The notes under the pieces were generated by a model, which ran no database searches, was not told the DNA's origin, and saw nothing but the letters and a program-made list of their open reading frames with translations. This document shows, piece by piece, positions 34,407 to 43,559 of a DNA stretch of 64,000 nt; within the stretch, counting starts at the first letter, position 1; each line of letters begins with the position of its first letter. Origin of the DNA: Paenalkalicoccus suaedae (GTDB taxonomy: Bacteria; Bacillota; Bacilli; Bacillales; Salisediminibacteriaceae); assembly GCF_006965545.2 (NCBI RefSeq), contig NZ_CP041372.2, positions 1,178,001 to 1,242,000 on the forward strand, in the 5' to 3' direction. Both the position numbers and the translations under genes were made by a program.

Positions 34407-35615
34407 ATGAACAAAAGAAAAACAGTTTTACTTTCATCCGTTTTAGCAGCTGGTGTCCTACTAGCAGCATGTGGATCTGATGATGAGAACACAACACCAG
34501 TAAATAATGGTGGCGGAAACGACGCAGGTAACAATGCTGCAGCTGATAACGTTGCTGATAACGAAGAGCCAGCAAACGAAGAGCCAGCAAATGAAGGCAA
34601 TAACGAAGGCAATGGCGGCGGCGACGCATCTGGAGACGGCGAAGGCTTCTCTTCTAAGATGGTAACTGACGTTGGTGGTATTGATGACCGTTCATTCAAC
34701 GAATCTGCTTGGGCTGGTTTAACTCAATTTGGAGAAGACTACCCAGCAGCTGACGTAGACTATATCCAATCTAGTGATGCATCTGATTACGCGCCAAACT
34801 TAAACCGTTTAGCACGTGAAGGTACGACACTAACGCTCGCTATCGGGTTCTTAATGGAGGACGATATCCGTACTGTAGCTGAGCAAAACCCAGACCAAAG
34901 CTTTGCAATTGTTGATACAGTTGTAAACGATGCTGACGGAAACCCAGTTTCAAACATTGCTAACATTACATTCGCTGAACACCAAGGTTCATTCCTTGTT
35001 GGTGCTGTAGCAGCAATGCATACAGAAACTGATTCAATCGGATTCATCGGTGGAGTAGAAAGTCCACTAATTAAGAAGTTCGAAAGTGGATTTAAAGCTG
35101 GTGCGATGTATGTAAACCCTGATATCGATATCGCAGTTCAGTATGCTCAAGACTTCAACGATGCATCTGCTGGTCAACAAATTGCAAATACAATGTACTC
35201 TAACGGCGCGGATATCATTTATCATGCAGCTGGTGGTACTGGTAACGGACTATTCACTGAAGCTATTGACCGTAATCGTAATGGTGATACTGTTTGGGCA
35301 ATTGGCGTTGACCAAGACCAAGCACTAACAGAAGGAAGCTGGGATGGCGGAAACGTAATCCTTACTTCAATGGTTAAGCGTGTAGACCAAGCTGTTTACC
35401 TTGTATCTGAGCAAACGTTAAACGGAGAATTCCCAGGTGGAGAAATCCTTGAGTTCGGTTTAGATGATGAGGGTGTTGGTATTGCAGAGACTCGCGACAA
35501 CGTTTCTGATGAAGCGATTCAAGCGGTTGAAGACTACGAAGCACAAATCATTAACGGAGAAATCGAAGTACCACAAACAGATGAAGAGTATGAAGCGTTT
35601 ATTGGCTCTCTATAA
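34407..35615 (+). CDS. nupN: Nucleoside-binding lipoprotein, BMP/PnrA family (NupN-like)
   Basis: Substrate-binding lipoprotein of 402 aa. A signal with lipobox LLAAC is followed by an unusually long acidic Asn/Gly/Glu/Ala linker of about 55 residues. The BMP fold begins at FSSKMVTDVGGIDDRSFNESAW, with GFIGGVESPLIKKFESGFKAGA and YHAAGGTGNGLFTEA following. Family members bind purine nucleosides. A perfect GAGGGGGAG site precedes ATG 34407. It heads the nupNOPQ gene set and is set apart from nupO by a hairpin, which should give it higher expression. Confidence 0.92.
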   Translation: MNKRKTVLLSSVLAAGVLLAACGSDDENTTPVNNGGGNDAGNNAAADNVADNEEPANEEPANEGNNEGNGGGDASGDGEGFSSKMVTDVGGIDDRSFNESAWAGLTQFGEDYPAADVDYIQSSDASDYAPNLNRLAREGTTLTLAIGFLMEDDIRTVAEQNPDQSFAIVDTVVNDADGNPVSNIANITFAEHQGSFLVGAVAAMHTETDSIGFIGGVESPLIKKFESGFKAGAMYVNPDIDIAVQYAQDFNDASAGQQIANTMYSNGADIIYHAAGGTGNGLFTEAIDRNRNGDTVWAIGVDQDQALTEGSWDGGNVILTSMVKRVDQAVYLVSEQTLNGEFPGGEILEFGLDDEGVGIAETRDNVSDEAIQAVEDYEAQIINGEIEVPQTDEEYEAFIGSL

Positions 35616-35649
35616 GCTTTAATAACGACTTCTACAACATAAGATGAAG

Positions 35650-35679
35650 CAAAGGCTAGTCTTGCGCTAGCCTTTGTTT
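35650..35679 (+). terminator. Hairpin between nupN and nupO
   Basis: AAAGGCTAG pairs with CTAGCCTTT, followed by GTTTA. Probably a leaky terminator within the transport operon. Confidence 0.6.
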
Positions 35680-35780
35680 ATACAAAAAACACGAAAATTC
35701 TGCTATGAAACGACAGATTTCGACACTTTTATCCGAAAATCTGTGGCTATTCTCTCAGTAGCTTGATAGGGGTTGTTAAC

Positions 35781-37310
35781 TTGGAATACGTAATTGAAAT
35801 GAACCAAATACGCAAAGAATTTCCTGGAATCGTAGCTAACGATAACATTACGCTACAAGTCAAACAAGGCGAAATTCATGCGTTGTTAGGCGAAAATGGA
35901 GCAGGTAAATCAACATTAATGAACGTCTTGTTCGGCTTGTATCAGCCTGAAAAAGGTGAGATTAGAGTTCGCGGAGAAAAAGTGAACATCACTGATCCAA
36001 ACGTTGCCAATGATCTGGGAATCGGAATGGTGCATCAGCACTTTATGCTTGTGCAGAACTTCACAGTTACAGAAAATATTATCTTAGGTAGTGAACCTAA
36101 GAAAAATGGTGCAATTAACATTAAAAAAGCAGAGAAAGATGTTCAAGAAATTTCGGATCAGTATGGGTTACGAGTAGATCCGCGTTCTAAAATTGAGGAT
36201 ATTTCCGTAGGTATGCAGCAACGTGTGGAAATTTTAAAAACACTTTATCGGGGAGCAGATATCCTTATCTTTGATGAGCCAACTGCTGCACTGACACCAC
36301 AGGAAATTAAAGAACTTATTCAAATTATGAAAAACCTGATTAAGGAAGGTAAATCTATCATCCTAATCACACATAAACTAAAAGAGATCTTGCAAGTTTG
36401 TGACCGCTGTACGGTTATTCGTCGAGGTAAAGGAATTGGTACAGTAAACGTTGCTGATTCTACGGAAAATTCTCTAGCTGAAATGATGGTTGGTCGCGAA
36501 ATCAGCTTTGAAGTGGAGAAAGGACCAGCGAATCCAAAAGAACCTATTTTGTCAATTCGTGATTTAGTTGTAGAAGATGCAAGAGGGGTGTCTGCAGTTG
36601 ATCACTTGAACCTTGAAGTGAAGGCTGGGGAAATTCTTGGAGTAGCTGGTGTTGATGGTAACGGTCAAACGGAATTGATTGAAGCAATTTCAGGACTTCG
36701 CAAAGCGAAGAGCGGTGTGATTGAAGTAAACGGGACGGACACGACTAGCTATAAGCCTCGTAAGGTAACAGAGGCAGGGGTCGGTCACATACCACAGGAT
36801 CGCCATAAGCATGGTCTTGTACTTGAATTCACAATCGGTGAAAACATCCTTTTACAAACGTATTATCAAAAGCCATATACAAATAACGGAATTCTAAACT
36901 ACAACAAGATATATGAAAAGGCAAAAGCACTTATTGAAGAATTTGATGTTCGTACACCAAATGAAAAAACACCTGCGCGTGCTCTTTCAGGTGGTAACCA
37001 ACAAAAAGCGATCATCGCACGTGAAATAGACCGTTCTCCAGATTTATTAATAGCAGCACAACCAACACGAGGTCTTGATGTAGGTGCGATTGAGTTTATT
37101 CATAAAAAGCTCGTAGAAGAGCGTGATAAAGGTCGTGCCGTTCTTTTAATCTCTTTAGAGTTAGATGAGATTCTGAATGTAAGTGACAAAATAGCAGTTA
37201 TATACGAAGGAACAATTGTAGCTATCGTAGATGCTAAAGAAACAAATGAACAAGAGCTAGGTCTATTGATGGCTGGTGGTTCTAAGGAAGCAGGTGAACC
37301 AACGACATGA
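35781..37310 (+). CDS. nupO: Nucleoside ABC transporter ATPase (two ABC domains)
   Basis: Fused double ATPase of 509 aa, as in sugar and nucleoside (RbsA/NupO) importers. Domain 1 has Walker A GENGAGKST, a variant signature (EDISVGMQQRVEILK) and LIFDEPTAAL. Domain 2 has GVDGNGQTE in place of a normal Walker A, signature LSGGNQQKAIIARE and LLIAAQPTRGLD. The degenerate second P-loop is usual in this family. The start is TTG 35781 eight bases after ATAGGGG; an upstream TTG (35763) is less likely. It powers the two permeases downstream. Confidence 0.93.
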   Translation: MEYVIEMNQIRKEFPGIVANDNITLQVKQGEIHALLGENGAGKSTLMNVLFGLYQPEKGEIRVRGEKVNITDPNVANDLGIGMVHQHFMLVQNFTVTENIILGSEPKKNGAINIKKAEKDVQEISDQYGLRVDPRSKIEDISVGMQQRVEILKTLYRGADILIFDEPTAALTPQEIKELIQIMKNLIKEGKSIILITHKLKEILQVCDRCTVIRRGKGIGTVNVADSTENSLAEMMVGREISFEVEKGPANPKEPILSIRDLVVEDARGVSAVDHLNLEVKAGEILGVAGVDGNGQTELIEAISGLRKAKSGVIEVNGTDTTSYKPRKVTEAGVGHIPQDRHKHGLVLEFTIGENILLQTYYQKPYTNNGILNYNKIYEKAKALIEEFDVRTPNEKTPARALSGGNQQKAIIAREIDRSPDLLIAAQPTRGLDVGAIEFIHKKLVEERDKGRAVLLISLELDEILNVSDKIAVIYEGTIVAIVDAKETNEQELGLLMAGGSKEAGEPTT

Positions 37311-38368
37311 CGGAAATGTTAAAGGGTAGATTTTTTGGGTTAATTGTCCCTCTAATAGCGATTACGTTTGGCTTTATAGCTGGTGCTATTATTATGTTAT
37401 TAAGCGGAAATAACCCTATTACAGGTTATGTAGCGCTATTCCAAGGTGTTTTTGGGGATACGTACTATTTCGGTGAGACGCTTCAGCGTATGACACCGTT
37501 GATTTTCTCTGGTCTAGCAGTAGCATTTGCTTTCCGTGCAGGACTTTTAAACATTGGGGTAGAAGGACAGCTTATTGTCGGCTGGTTCACTTCTGTTTAC
37601 GTAGGTTTTACGTTTGATCTTCCAATGATTATTCACCTGCCTATGGCACTTGCTGCAGGAGCACTTGCTGGTGCGCTTTGGGGATTTGTTCCAGGGCTAT
37701 TAAAAGCTCGCTTTGAAGTGCACGAAGTTATCGTAACAATCATGATGAACTACATTGCTATGCACGTTGTGAATTCAATTATTCGAACTTATTTCATTGA
37801 TTCAGCTCAACGTACTGAAATTATCGCACCAACTGCATCTTTAGCATCTGATTGGCTTATGCAGATTACTCAATTTTCGCGACTTCACTGGGGGTTCTTA
37901 CTAGCAATCGCAGCTTGTTTCGTAATGTGGTTTATTTTATGGAAAACCAAGCGTGGCTTCGAGCTTCGCTCAGTTGGTTATAACAAAAATGCGTCGGCTT
38001 ACTCTGGTATGAGTGTAAAAGGAAATATTATACTTTCTATGTCTATTTCTGGTGCGTTCGCAGGTGTTGGTGGAGCAATGCTTGGACTAGGAACATATCA
38101 ATATGCAAACATCCTTCCATCCTTCACAAACTATGGATTTGATGGTATCGCTGTAGCATTACTTGGTGCGAGCTCTTCACTCGGAATTTTCTTCTCGGCA
38201 TTCTTATTCGGTGCTTTAAAAGAAGGAGCGAACAATATGCAGGCTGCGGCTGGTATTGCGCCTGAGCTTGTTGAGATTATCATTGCATTTATTATTTTCT
38301 TTGTAGCTTCAAGCTATTTGATTCGCTGGATCTATAGCCGCCTGCAAAGCAAGAAGGGGGCGAAATAA
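37307..38368 (+). CDS. nupP: Nucleoside ABC transporter permease
   Basis: Integral membrane permease of the BPD_transp_2 family, 353 aa and eight or so helices, with GLLNIGVEGQLIVGW near the N-terminus and FHEVIVTIMMNYIA-like core residues (FEVHEVIVTIMMNYI). It overlaps nupO by four bases (ATGA), implying translational coupling. Confidence 0.92.
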   Translation: MTEMLKGRFFGLIVPLIAITFGFIAGAIIMLLSGNNPITGYVALFQGVFGDTYYFGETLQRMTPLIFSGLAVAFAFRAGLLNIGVEGQLIVGWFTSVYVGFTFDLPMIIHLPMALAAGALAGALWGFVPGLLKARFEVHEVIVTIMMNYIAMHVVNSIIRTYFIDSAQRTEIIAPTASLASDWLMQITQFSRLHWGFLLAIAACFVMWFILWKTKRGFELRSVGYNKNASAYSGMSVKGNIILSMSISGAFAGVGGAMLGLGTYQYANILPSFTNYGFDGIAVALLGASSSLGIFFSAFLFGALKEGANNMQAAAGIAPELVEIIIAFIIFFVASSYLIRWIYSRLQSKKGAK

Positions 38369-39334
38369 ATGGATGTTATCTTAAATGTCCTTTATATCAT
38401 CGTACCGGCTGCTCTAATTGCGGCTACACCTTTATTACTAACAGCTCTAGGTGGCTTGTTTAGTGAACGATCTGGTATTGTAAATATCGGACTCGAAGGA
38501 CTCATGGTAATGGGAGCTTTCGGCGGTATTGTTGGTACACTTTATTTTGAATCTATAGGATTTGGAGCGCTTTCTCCTTGGATGGGAATTGTTGTCGCGA
38601 TTATTTTAAGTGCTATCTTCTCTTTATTTCATGCAGTGGCTTCCATAGCGTTTCGTGCAGACCAGATCGTAAGTGGTGTAGCACTTAACTTCTTAGCTCT
38701 TGGACTAACTGTATTTATTGTTCGAGAAGTGTTTGGTCGTGGACAAACAGATACAATTAGTGACCGAATTTTTACAACAACAGTACCAATTCTATCTGAT
38801 ATTCCATTGATTGGTCCGATGTTCTTCACGAGAATGTTTTTAACAACATATATTGCTATTGGGATTGTTTTCGTTGTTTGGTACGTTGTATTCAAAACTC
38901 CATTCGGACTTCGTCTCCGCTCAGTCGGAGAACATCCAATGGCAGCTGACACAATGGGTATTAAAGTGAATCGTCTTCGCTATATTGGCGTTATGCTAAG
39001 TGGAGCCTTCGGTGGAGCTGGTGGAGCTGTCTTTGCAATTACATCTGCTGGTAACTTTGCAGGAGGAACAATTGTTGGACAGGGCTTTATGGCGCTTGCT
39101 GTATTAATTTTTGGTAAGTGGCATCCATTTGGAGCGCTTGGTGCAGCAATATTCTTCGGATTTGCTCAGGCATTAGGTACGTCTGCACAGCAGCTTCCGG
39201 GTCTGTCTAGCATTCCACAGGTTTACTTCTTGATATTACCTTACGTGTTGACGATTTTAGCACTGGCTGGATTTGTAGGTAAAGCAGATCCACCAAAAGC
39301 ACTTAATACACCGTATGAAAAAGGTAGTAGATAA
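38369..39334 (+). CDS. nupQ: Nucleoside ABC transporter permease
   Basis: Second BPD_transp_2 permease, 321 aa, with ERSGIVNIGLEGLMVMGAFGG and GVALNFLALGLTVFI. Its ATG follows the nupP stop directly, with AAGGGGG just before it. It ends the operon at a terminator. Confidence 0.92.
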   Translation: MDVILNVLYIIVPAALIAATPLLLTALGGLFSERSGIVNIGLEGLMVMGAFGGIVGTLYFESIGFGALSPWMGIVVAIILSAIFSLFHAVASIAFRADQIVSGVALNFLALGLTVFIVREVFGRGQTDTISDRIFTTTVPILSDIPLIGPMFFTRMFLTTYIAIGIVFVVWYVVFKTPFGLRLRSVGEHPMAADTMGIKVNRLRYIGVMLSGAFGGAGGAVFAITSAGNFAGGTIVGQGFMALAVLIFGKWHPFGALGAAIFFGFAQALGTSAQQLPGLSSIPQVYFLILPYVLTILALAGFVGKADPPKALNTPYEKGSR

Positions 39335-39340
39335 ATATAT

Positions 39341-39372
39341 GGACCACCCATACTTTATGGGTGGTCTTTTGT
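39341..39372 (+). terminator. Terminator of the nup operon
   Basis: GACCACCCAT pairs with ATGGGTGGTC, followed by TTTTG. Confidence 0.8.
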
Positions 39373-39427
39373 TTGTAGAATATTTTTTAGGGTATAATTA
39401 ACTAGTGCACATTTCTGTCAACGTAAA

Positions 39428-39508
39428 TTCGACAATTTATACGTGTTTTTGACAAAATACCTAGTAGTTCGACTAGTTCTTTATTCATAATAAATCATTT
39501 TTTCGACT
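39428..39508 (+). promoter_or_regulatory. Three Spo0A-box-like repeats upstream of the DUF2225 gene
   Basis: TTCGACA at 39428-39434 (a perfect reverse 0A box) and TTCGACT at 39468-39474 and 39502-39508 (6 of 7) have the same orientation. They lie upstream of a TATAAT at 39538-39543 preceding the gene. Confidence 0.35.
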
Positions 39509-39578
39509 TTGCTATTCCATCTTTAGAACCATTCGTATATAATGTGACTATGCCAATACGCTTAGAGGAGGGGTGGGT

Positions 39579-40271
39579 ATGAAGGAGGATATTGGAGCGC
39601 TTTATGATAAAAAACTCCATTGCAACATATGCGAGCATGTTTATTCATCTAAAAAGCTTCGTTCAAGAGCAATTCGAGTTGCAGAATCACATAATGATTT
39701 TTATAAAGAATATAAAAATCCTCTTCACAACCCTTTACTTTACGAAGTTTATGTATGTGATCAATGTGGTTTTGCTAGCACGGATAATTTTACTGCTATA
39801 CAAAAACAAGAAATTAAAACTCGATTTCATGAAGAAGTCACTCATAAATGGCATTCGCAGTCTTTTGACGGGGAACGCACTTATGAGAAGGCTATTAATA
39901 CGTATAAACTAGCGATTTTAACGGCAAAAAAAACAGAGCAGCCTGAGATTGTTGTTGCAGGAGTTTGTTTAAAGCTTTCCTGGCTATACAGATATTTAGA
40001 TGACGAAGCTAATACTAGGCGTTTTTTAACATACGCAACTAAAGCTTATGAGACGTCTTATAATATTGGTGATTTTAAAGCAACGGAGATGACAGAACTA
40101 ACGCTTATGTTTATTTTAGGAGAGAGTCATAGACAACTAGGTAACAGAGACCTTGCTATTACGTATTTCTCCAAAATAATTCAGCATAAAAATAAGCATC
40201 TAGAGCCAGCTATAGTAGCGAGAGCTCGCGAGCAGTGGCAAGAGACAAGGCAAAAGGTAGAATCTAAGTAA
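39579..40271 (+). CDS. DUF2225 family protein with CxxC pairs and TPR-like helices
   Basis: The 230-aa protein has two cysteine pairs, C-NI-C in KLHCNICEHVYSSKKLRSRA and C-DQ-C in VYVCDQCGFAS, which probably bind zinc. Helical TPR-like repeats follow (ANTRRFLTYATKAYETSYNIGDF and LGNRDLAITYFSKIIQHK). Function is unknown. AGAGGAGGGG is 7 bases before ATG 39579; the in-frame GTG at 39573 is less likely. A cheX-like gene follows after 21 bases in what looks like one transcript. Confidence 0.8.
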   Translation: MKEDIGALYDKKLHCNICEHVYSSKKLRSRAIRVAESHNDFYKEYKNPLHNPLLYEVYVCDQCGFASTDNFTAIQKQEIKTRFHEEVTHKWHSQSFDGERTYEKAINTYKLAILTAKKTEQPEIVVAGVCLKLSWLYRYLDDEANTRRFLTYATKAYETSYNIGDFKATEMTELTLMFILGESHRQLGNRDLAITYFSKIIQHKNKHLEPAIVARAREQWQETRQKVESK

Positions 40272-40292
40272 AGAAGAGAGCGGGGAAGTAGA

Positions 40293-40757
40293 ATGAATGC
40301 AACGCATATAAATGCTGTTTGTCGAGCAACGAAAACCATCATGACAAGCCATCTTGGGGTAGATTTAACACCCAATAAACCTCATATGGGGATTGGATCC
40401 ATTGACTCTAATGACGTAGCGGTAGTTTTAGGAGTTAGTGGAGAGCTATCGGGTCAAATCATCTGTTCCTTAACCTCAGATACTGCTAAAAAAATTGTAG
40501 GTACAATGATGGGTGGAATGACAGTTGATACACTCGATGAGATTGGATGGAGTGCCATTCAAGAGTTTGGTAACTGGGTAGCTGGATCAACAGCGACAGA
40601 GTTATCTAAAGAGTCCTGTATCATTGATGTCACACCACCTGTAGTAAACGAGGGAGCATCTCGCTTCCATTCGGCTCGTAAATTTATTACTATCCCAATG
40701 GGTTCTACGCTTGGATTATTACATGTTCATATTTCTTTAGAAGAGCAGTCTGCTTAG
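40293..40757 (+). CDS. CheX-like chemotaxis phosphatase-family protein
   Basis: Single CheX-type domain of 154 aa. The CheC/CheX/FliY active-site pattern E-x-x-N is present as E91-F-G-N94 in AIQEFGNWVAGS, preceded by the KKIVGTMMGGM segment. CheX proteins dephosphorylate CheY-P. It is paired with DUF2225 rather than with flagellar genes. An orphan CheY-like receiver and an MCP lie 6 to 9 kb upstream and may be functional partners. Confidence 0.85.
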   Translation: MNATHINAVCRATKTIMTSHLGVDLTPNKPHMGIGSIDSNDVAVVLGVSGELSGQIICSLTSDTAKKIVGTMMGGMTVDTLDEIGWSAIQEFGNWVAGSTATELSKESCIIDVTPPVVNEGASRFHSARKFITIPMGSTLGLLHVHISLEEQSA

Positions 40758-40765
40758 CTATTACA

Positions 40766-40796
40766 CCGTGTCGGAGGTGATTCGACACGGTTTTTG
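40766..40796 (+). terminator. Terminator of the DUF2225-CheX unit
   Basis: CCGTGTCG pairs with CGACACGG, followed by TTTTTG. Confidence 0.82.
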
Positions 40797-40875
40797 TATT
40801 AGAGGAAGATGTTTATTGCAATTCGCCTATAATTCGTATAGATTTAATGAAGGCAACGGGATTGGAGGAATAAAA

Positions 40876-42411
40876 ATGAGTTCATTAGACATGTCGAAAT
40901 TTGAAAAAAAGATTGTTATCCGTAACATAAAAAAAGAAGATATAGATGATATTATTGAGCTATCTAAAATTTGTTTTCCTAACATGGACCCTTGGCAGAG
41001 AGACCAGTTAGAAAGCCATATTGAGATGTTCCCAGAGGGACAGTTTTGTGTGGAAGCGGAAGGCGAAATTATTGGGACAAGCTCAAGCTTGATTATTAAC
41101 TTTGATGAGTATGATGATCAGCATACATGGGATGAAATTACTGATGAGGGATATATTACAAACCATGATAGTGAGGGATACAATTTATATGGTATCGAGG
41201 TGGCAGTTCATCCGGAATATCGTCGTATGAAGATTGGGCGACGTTTATACGAAGCGCGTAAAGATCTTGCTCGTCAAATGAATTTGAAGAGTATTATTAT
41301 AGGTGGACGTATTCCTAACTATAAGAATTATGCGGCTGAGTATACACCTCGTGAGTACGTAGAAGAAGTAACCTCTCACAATGTATATGATCCTGTTTTG
41401 ACATTCCAAGTGATGAACGGGTTTACACTAAAACGTATTAATCGTAATTATTTAGACGATGATAAGGCATCGCTTCGTTACGCAACCCTCATGGAATGGA
41501 ATAACGTTGATTATAGACCTACGTCAAAACGTCACTTTAAAACAGCGCTACCGGTTAGAATTTGTGCGATTCAGTATATGATGAAAAAGATCGATTCGTT
41601 TGACGAGTTTGCACAGCAGTGCGAATACTATGCGGATGTTGGTGCTAGCTACAACTCCGATTTCGTCGTCTTCCCAGAGATCTTTACGACGCAGCTATTA
41701 TCGTTTATTGACGAGAAAAGCCCTAGTCGTGCGATTCGCAGATTGACAGATTTCACGGAAGACTATATTAATTTGTTTATTGATTTAGCGATTAAATATA
41801 ACGTTAATATTATTGGTGGATCTCACTTCGTTGAAGAGGAAGGCGACATTTACAACATTGCTTACCTATTCCGTCGTGATGGTACCATTGAGAAGCAGTA
41901 CAAGATCCACATTACTCCAAATGAACGCAAATATTGGGGGATTAAAGGTGGAGACAAAGTAGAAGTATTTGATACGGACTGCGGAAAGATCGCGATCCAA
42001 ATCTGCTATGATATTGAATTCCCAGAGCTTGGTCGTATTGCGGCTGAGAAGGGTGCAAACATCATCTTCACCCCTTTCTGTACAGATGATCGTCAAGGCT
42101 ATTTGCGAGTGCGTTATTGTGCGCAAGCTCGTGCTGTCGAAAATCAGGTGTACACCATGATCGCTGGAACATGCGGCAACTTAACACACGTAGAAAATAT
42201 GGATATCCAGTATGCGCAATCAGGAATCTTTTCTCCATCTGACTTCTCCTTTGCAAGAGATGGTATAGTTGGAGAGTGTCATCCAAATATTGAGACAGTT
42301 GTAGTCGGGGATGTTGACTTGGAGATTCTTCGTCGTTCTCGAAAATCTGGAAATGTGACACAGTGGCGTGATCGTAGAAAAGATCTTTATCGTATTGATT
42401 ACAGCGAATAA
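40876..42411 (+). CDS. GNAT acetyltransferase fused to carbon-nitrogen hydrolase
   Basis: A 511-aa two-domain protein like B. subtilis YhcX. Residues ~12-200 are a GNAT domain with the acetyl-CoA loop in VHPEYRRMKIGRRLYEARKDLA. Residues ~225-505 are a nitrilase-superfamily domain with the catalytic triad visible as Glu in VFPEIF, Lys in YKIHITPNE and Cys in IQICYDIEFPE. The two reactions may act on one metabolite. The open frame starts at 40768, but GGAGG lies 7 bases before ATG 40876. The substrate is unknown. Confidence 0.88.
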   Translation: MSSLDMSKFEKKIVIRNIKKEDIDDIIELSKICFPNMDPWQRDQLESHIEMFPEGQFCVEAEGEIIGTSSSLIINFDEYDDQHTWDEITDEGYITNHDSEGYNLYGIEVAVHPEYRRMKIGRRLYEARKDLARQMNLKSIIIGGRIPNYKNYAAEYTPREYVEEVTSHNVYDPVLTFQVMNGFTLKRINRNYLDDDKASLRYATLMEWNNVDYRPTSKRHFKTALPVRICAIQYMMKKIDSFDEFAQQCEYYADVGASYNSDFVVFPEIFTTQLLSFIDEKSPSRAIRRLTDFTEDYINLFIDLAIKYNVNIIGGSHFVEEEGDIYNIAYLFRRDGTIEKQYKIHITPNERKYWGIKGGDKVEVFDTDCGKIAIQICYDIEFPELGRIAAEKGANIIFTPFCTDDRQGYLRVRYCAQARAVENQVYTMIAGTCGNLTHVENMDIQYAQSGIFSPSDFSFARDGIVGECHPNIETVVVGDVDLEILRRSRKSGNVTQWRDRRKDLYRIDYSE

Positions 42412-42425
42412 TAAGGTTAATAAAG

Positions 42426-42465
42426 AGGAAGAGTCAAACATACTTGTGTTGACCTTCCTTTTTTT
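42426..42465 (+). terminator. Terminator of the GNAT-nitrilase gene
   Basis: AGGAAGAGTCAA pairs with TTGACCTTCCTT (one bulge), followed by TTTTT. Confidence 0.75.
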
Positions 42466-42509
42466 CTTATATAATGAATGGTAGGCTAGTATAAAAGGAG
42501 GAGTGTCAT

Positions 42510-43523
42510 ATGAAACAGGTCGGTAGATTTGATGGTAAAGCGGTGTACGAATATGAATTACATAATGATTCTGGTATGAAGGTGACAGCACTTAACTATG
42601 GTGCGACGCTTACAGGTATATATACGCCAGATCGTCATGGAGAAATAGAGAATGTCTTGCTCAAATACGATGATTATAAAAAATATGAAAAAAACGATGG
42701 GTACATAGGGTCACTAGTTGGTCGTACATCAGGCCGCACAAAGCATGGCGTTTTTCACGTTGATGGTTTGAGGGCGGAAGTGGATAAAAACGATGGAAAC
42801 AACCATCTACACGGAGGAAATAAAGGACTCTCACACGTCTTTTGGGACGTAGAAGAGAAAGGTCATGAGCTTATTTTTACGTATAAAAGTCCAGATGGTG
42901 AAGGTGGCTATCCTGGTAATGTAGCGATCAAAGTAACGTATACGTTGACAGAGAAGAATCAGTTTGTTGTGACCTATCATGCTACAACAGATACAACAAC
43001 GCCAATAAATTTAACGCAGCATGCTTATTTCCGTTTATCAGGCACGAAAACGAAATCGATTCTTCACCACGAGCTGATGCTAAACAGCAATTATTTCTAT
43101 ACAATCGATTCAGAATCACTCCCTGTTGCAAAAACCTCAGTGGAGGAGCATCCAGCATTTGATTTTAGAAAGCCTAAGCTTCTTAAAAAGGCCATTTACG
43201 AGAAGGATGACCAAATTACTCTTGCGTCAGGTGGAATTGATCATCCATTTGTATTAAATGATGGGGAGATTGCCGCTGTTTTAATGGAAAAAGAAAGTGG
43301 CCGTAGAATGACAATTAGAACGGATGACGAAGCTATAGTCATTTATACTGGCAACATGCTATTAGAAGGCACAAAGATGAATACGAAGCCTGTTTTCCAG
43401 CACGGAGCTATTTGTTTAGAGACGCAGCAAATTCCAAACCACATTGACTTAGTGCTAGTTAAACCAGACGAAGAGTACAAAAAGGTAACAACCTTTACAT
43501 TTGATACGGTAGAGGACGAGTAG
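42510..43523 (+). CDS. galM: Aldose 1-epimerase (galactose mutarotase)
   Basis: It interconverts alpha and beta anomers of hexoses. The 337-aa beta-sandwich protein shows LTQHAYFRLSG with the catalytic histidine, GRTSGRTKHGVF, HLHGGNKGLSHVFWDV and GAICLETQQIPN with the catalytic glutamate. AAAGGAGGAG precedes the ATG. It lies alone between the nitrilase gene and glpP; no gal operon genes are nearby, so general use in glucose or maltose metabolism is likely. Confidence 0.94.
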   Translation: MKQVGRFDGKAVYEYELHNDSGMKVTALNYGATLTGIYTPDRHGEIENVLLKYDDYKKYEKNDGYIGSLVGRTSGRTKHGVFHVDGLRAEVDKNDGNNHLHGGNKGLSHVFWDVEEKGHELIFTYKSPDGEGGYPGNVAIKVTYTLTEKNQFVVTYHATTDTTTPINLTQHAYFRLSGTKTKSILHHELMLNSNYFYTIDSESLPVAKTSVEEHPAFDFRKPKLLKKAIYEKDDQITLASGGIDHPFVLNDGEIAAVLMEKESGRRMTIRTDDEAIVIYTGNMLLEGTKMNTKPVFQHGAICLETQQIPNHIDLVLVKPDEEYKKVTTFTFDTVEDE

Positions 43524-43559
43524 ACATAGACGAGCATTTACTGGACGAGGAGGGGTGTC

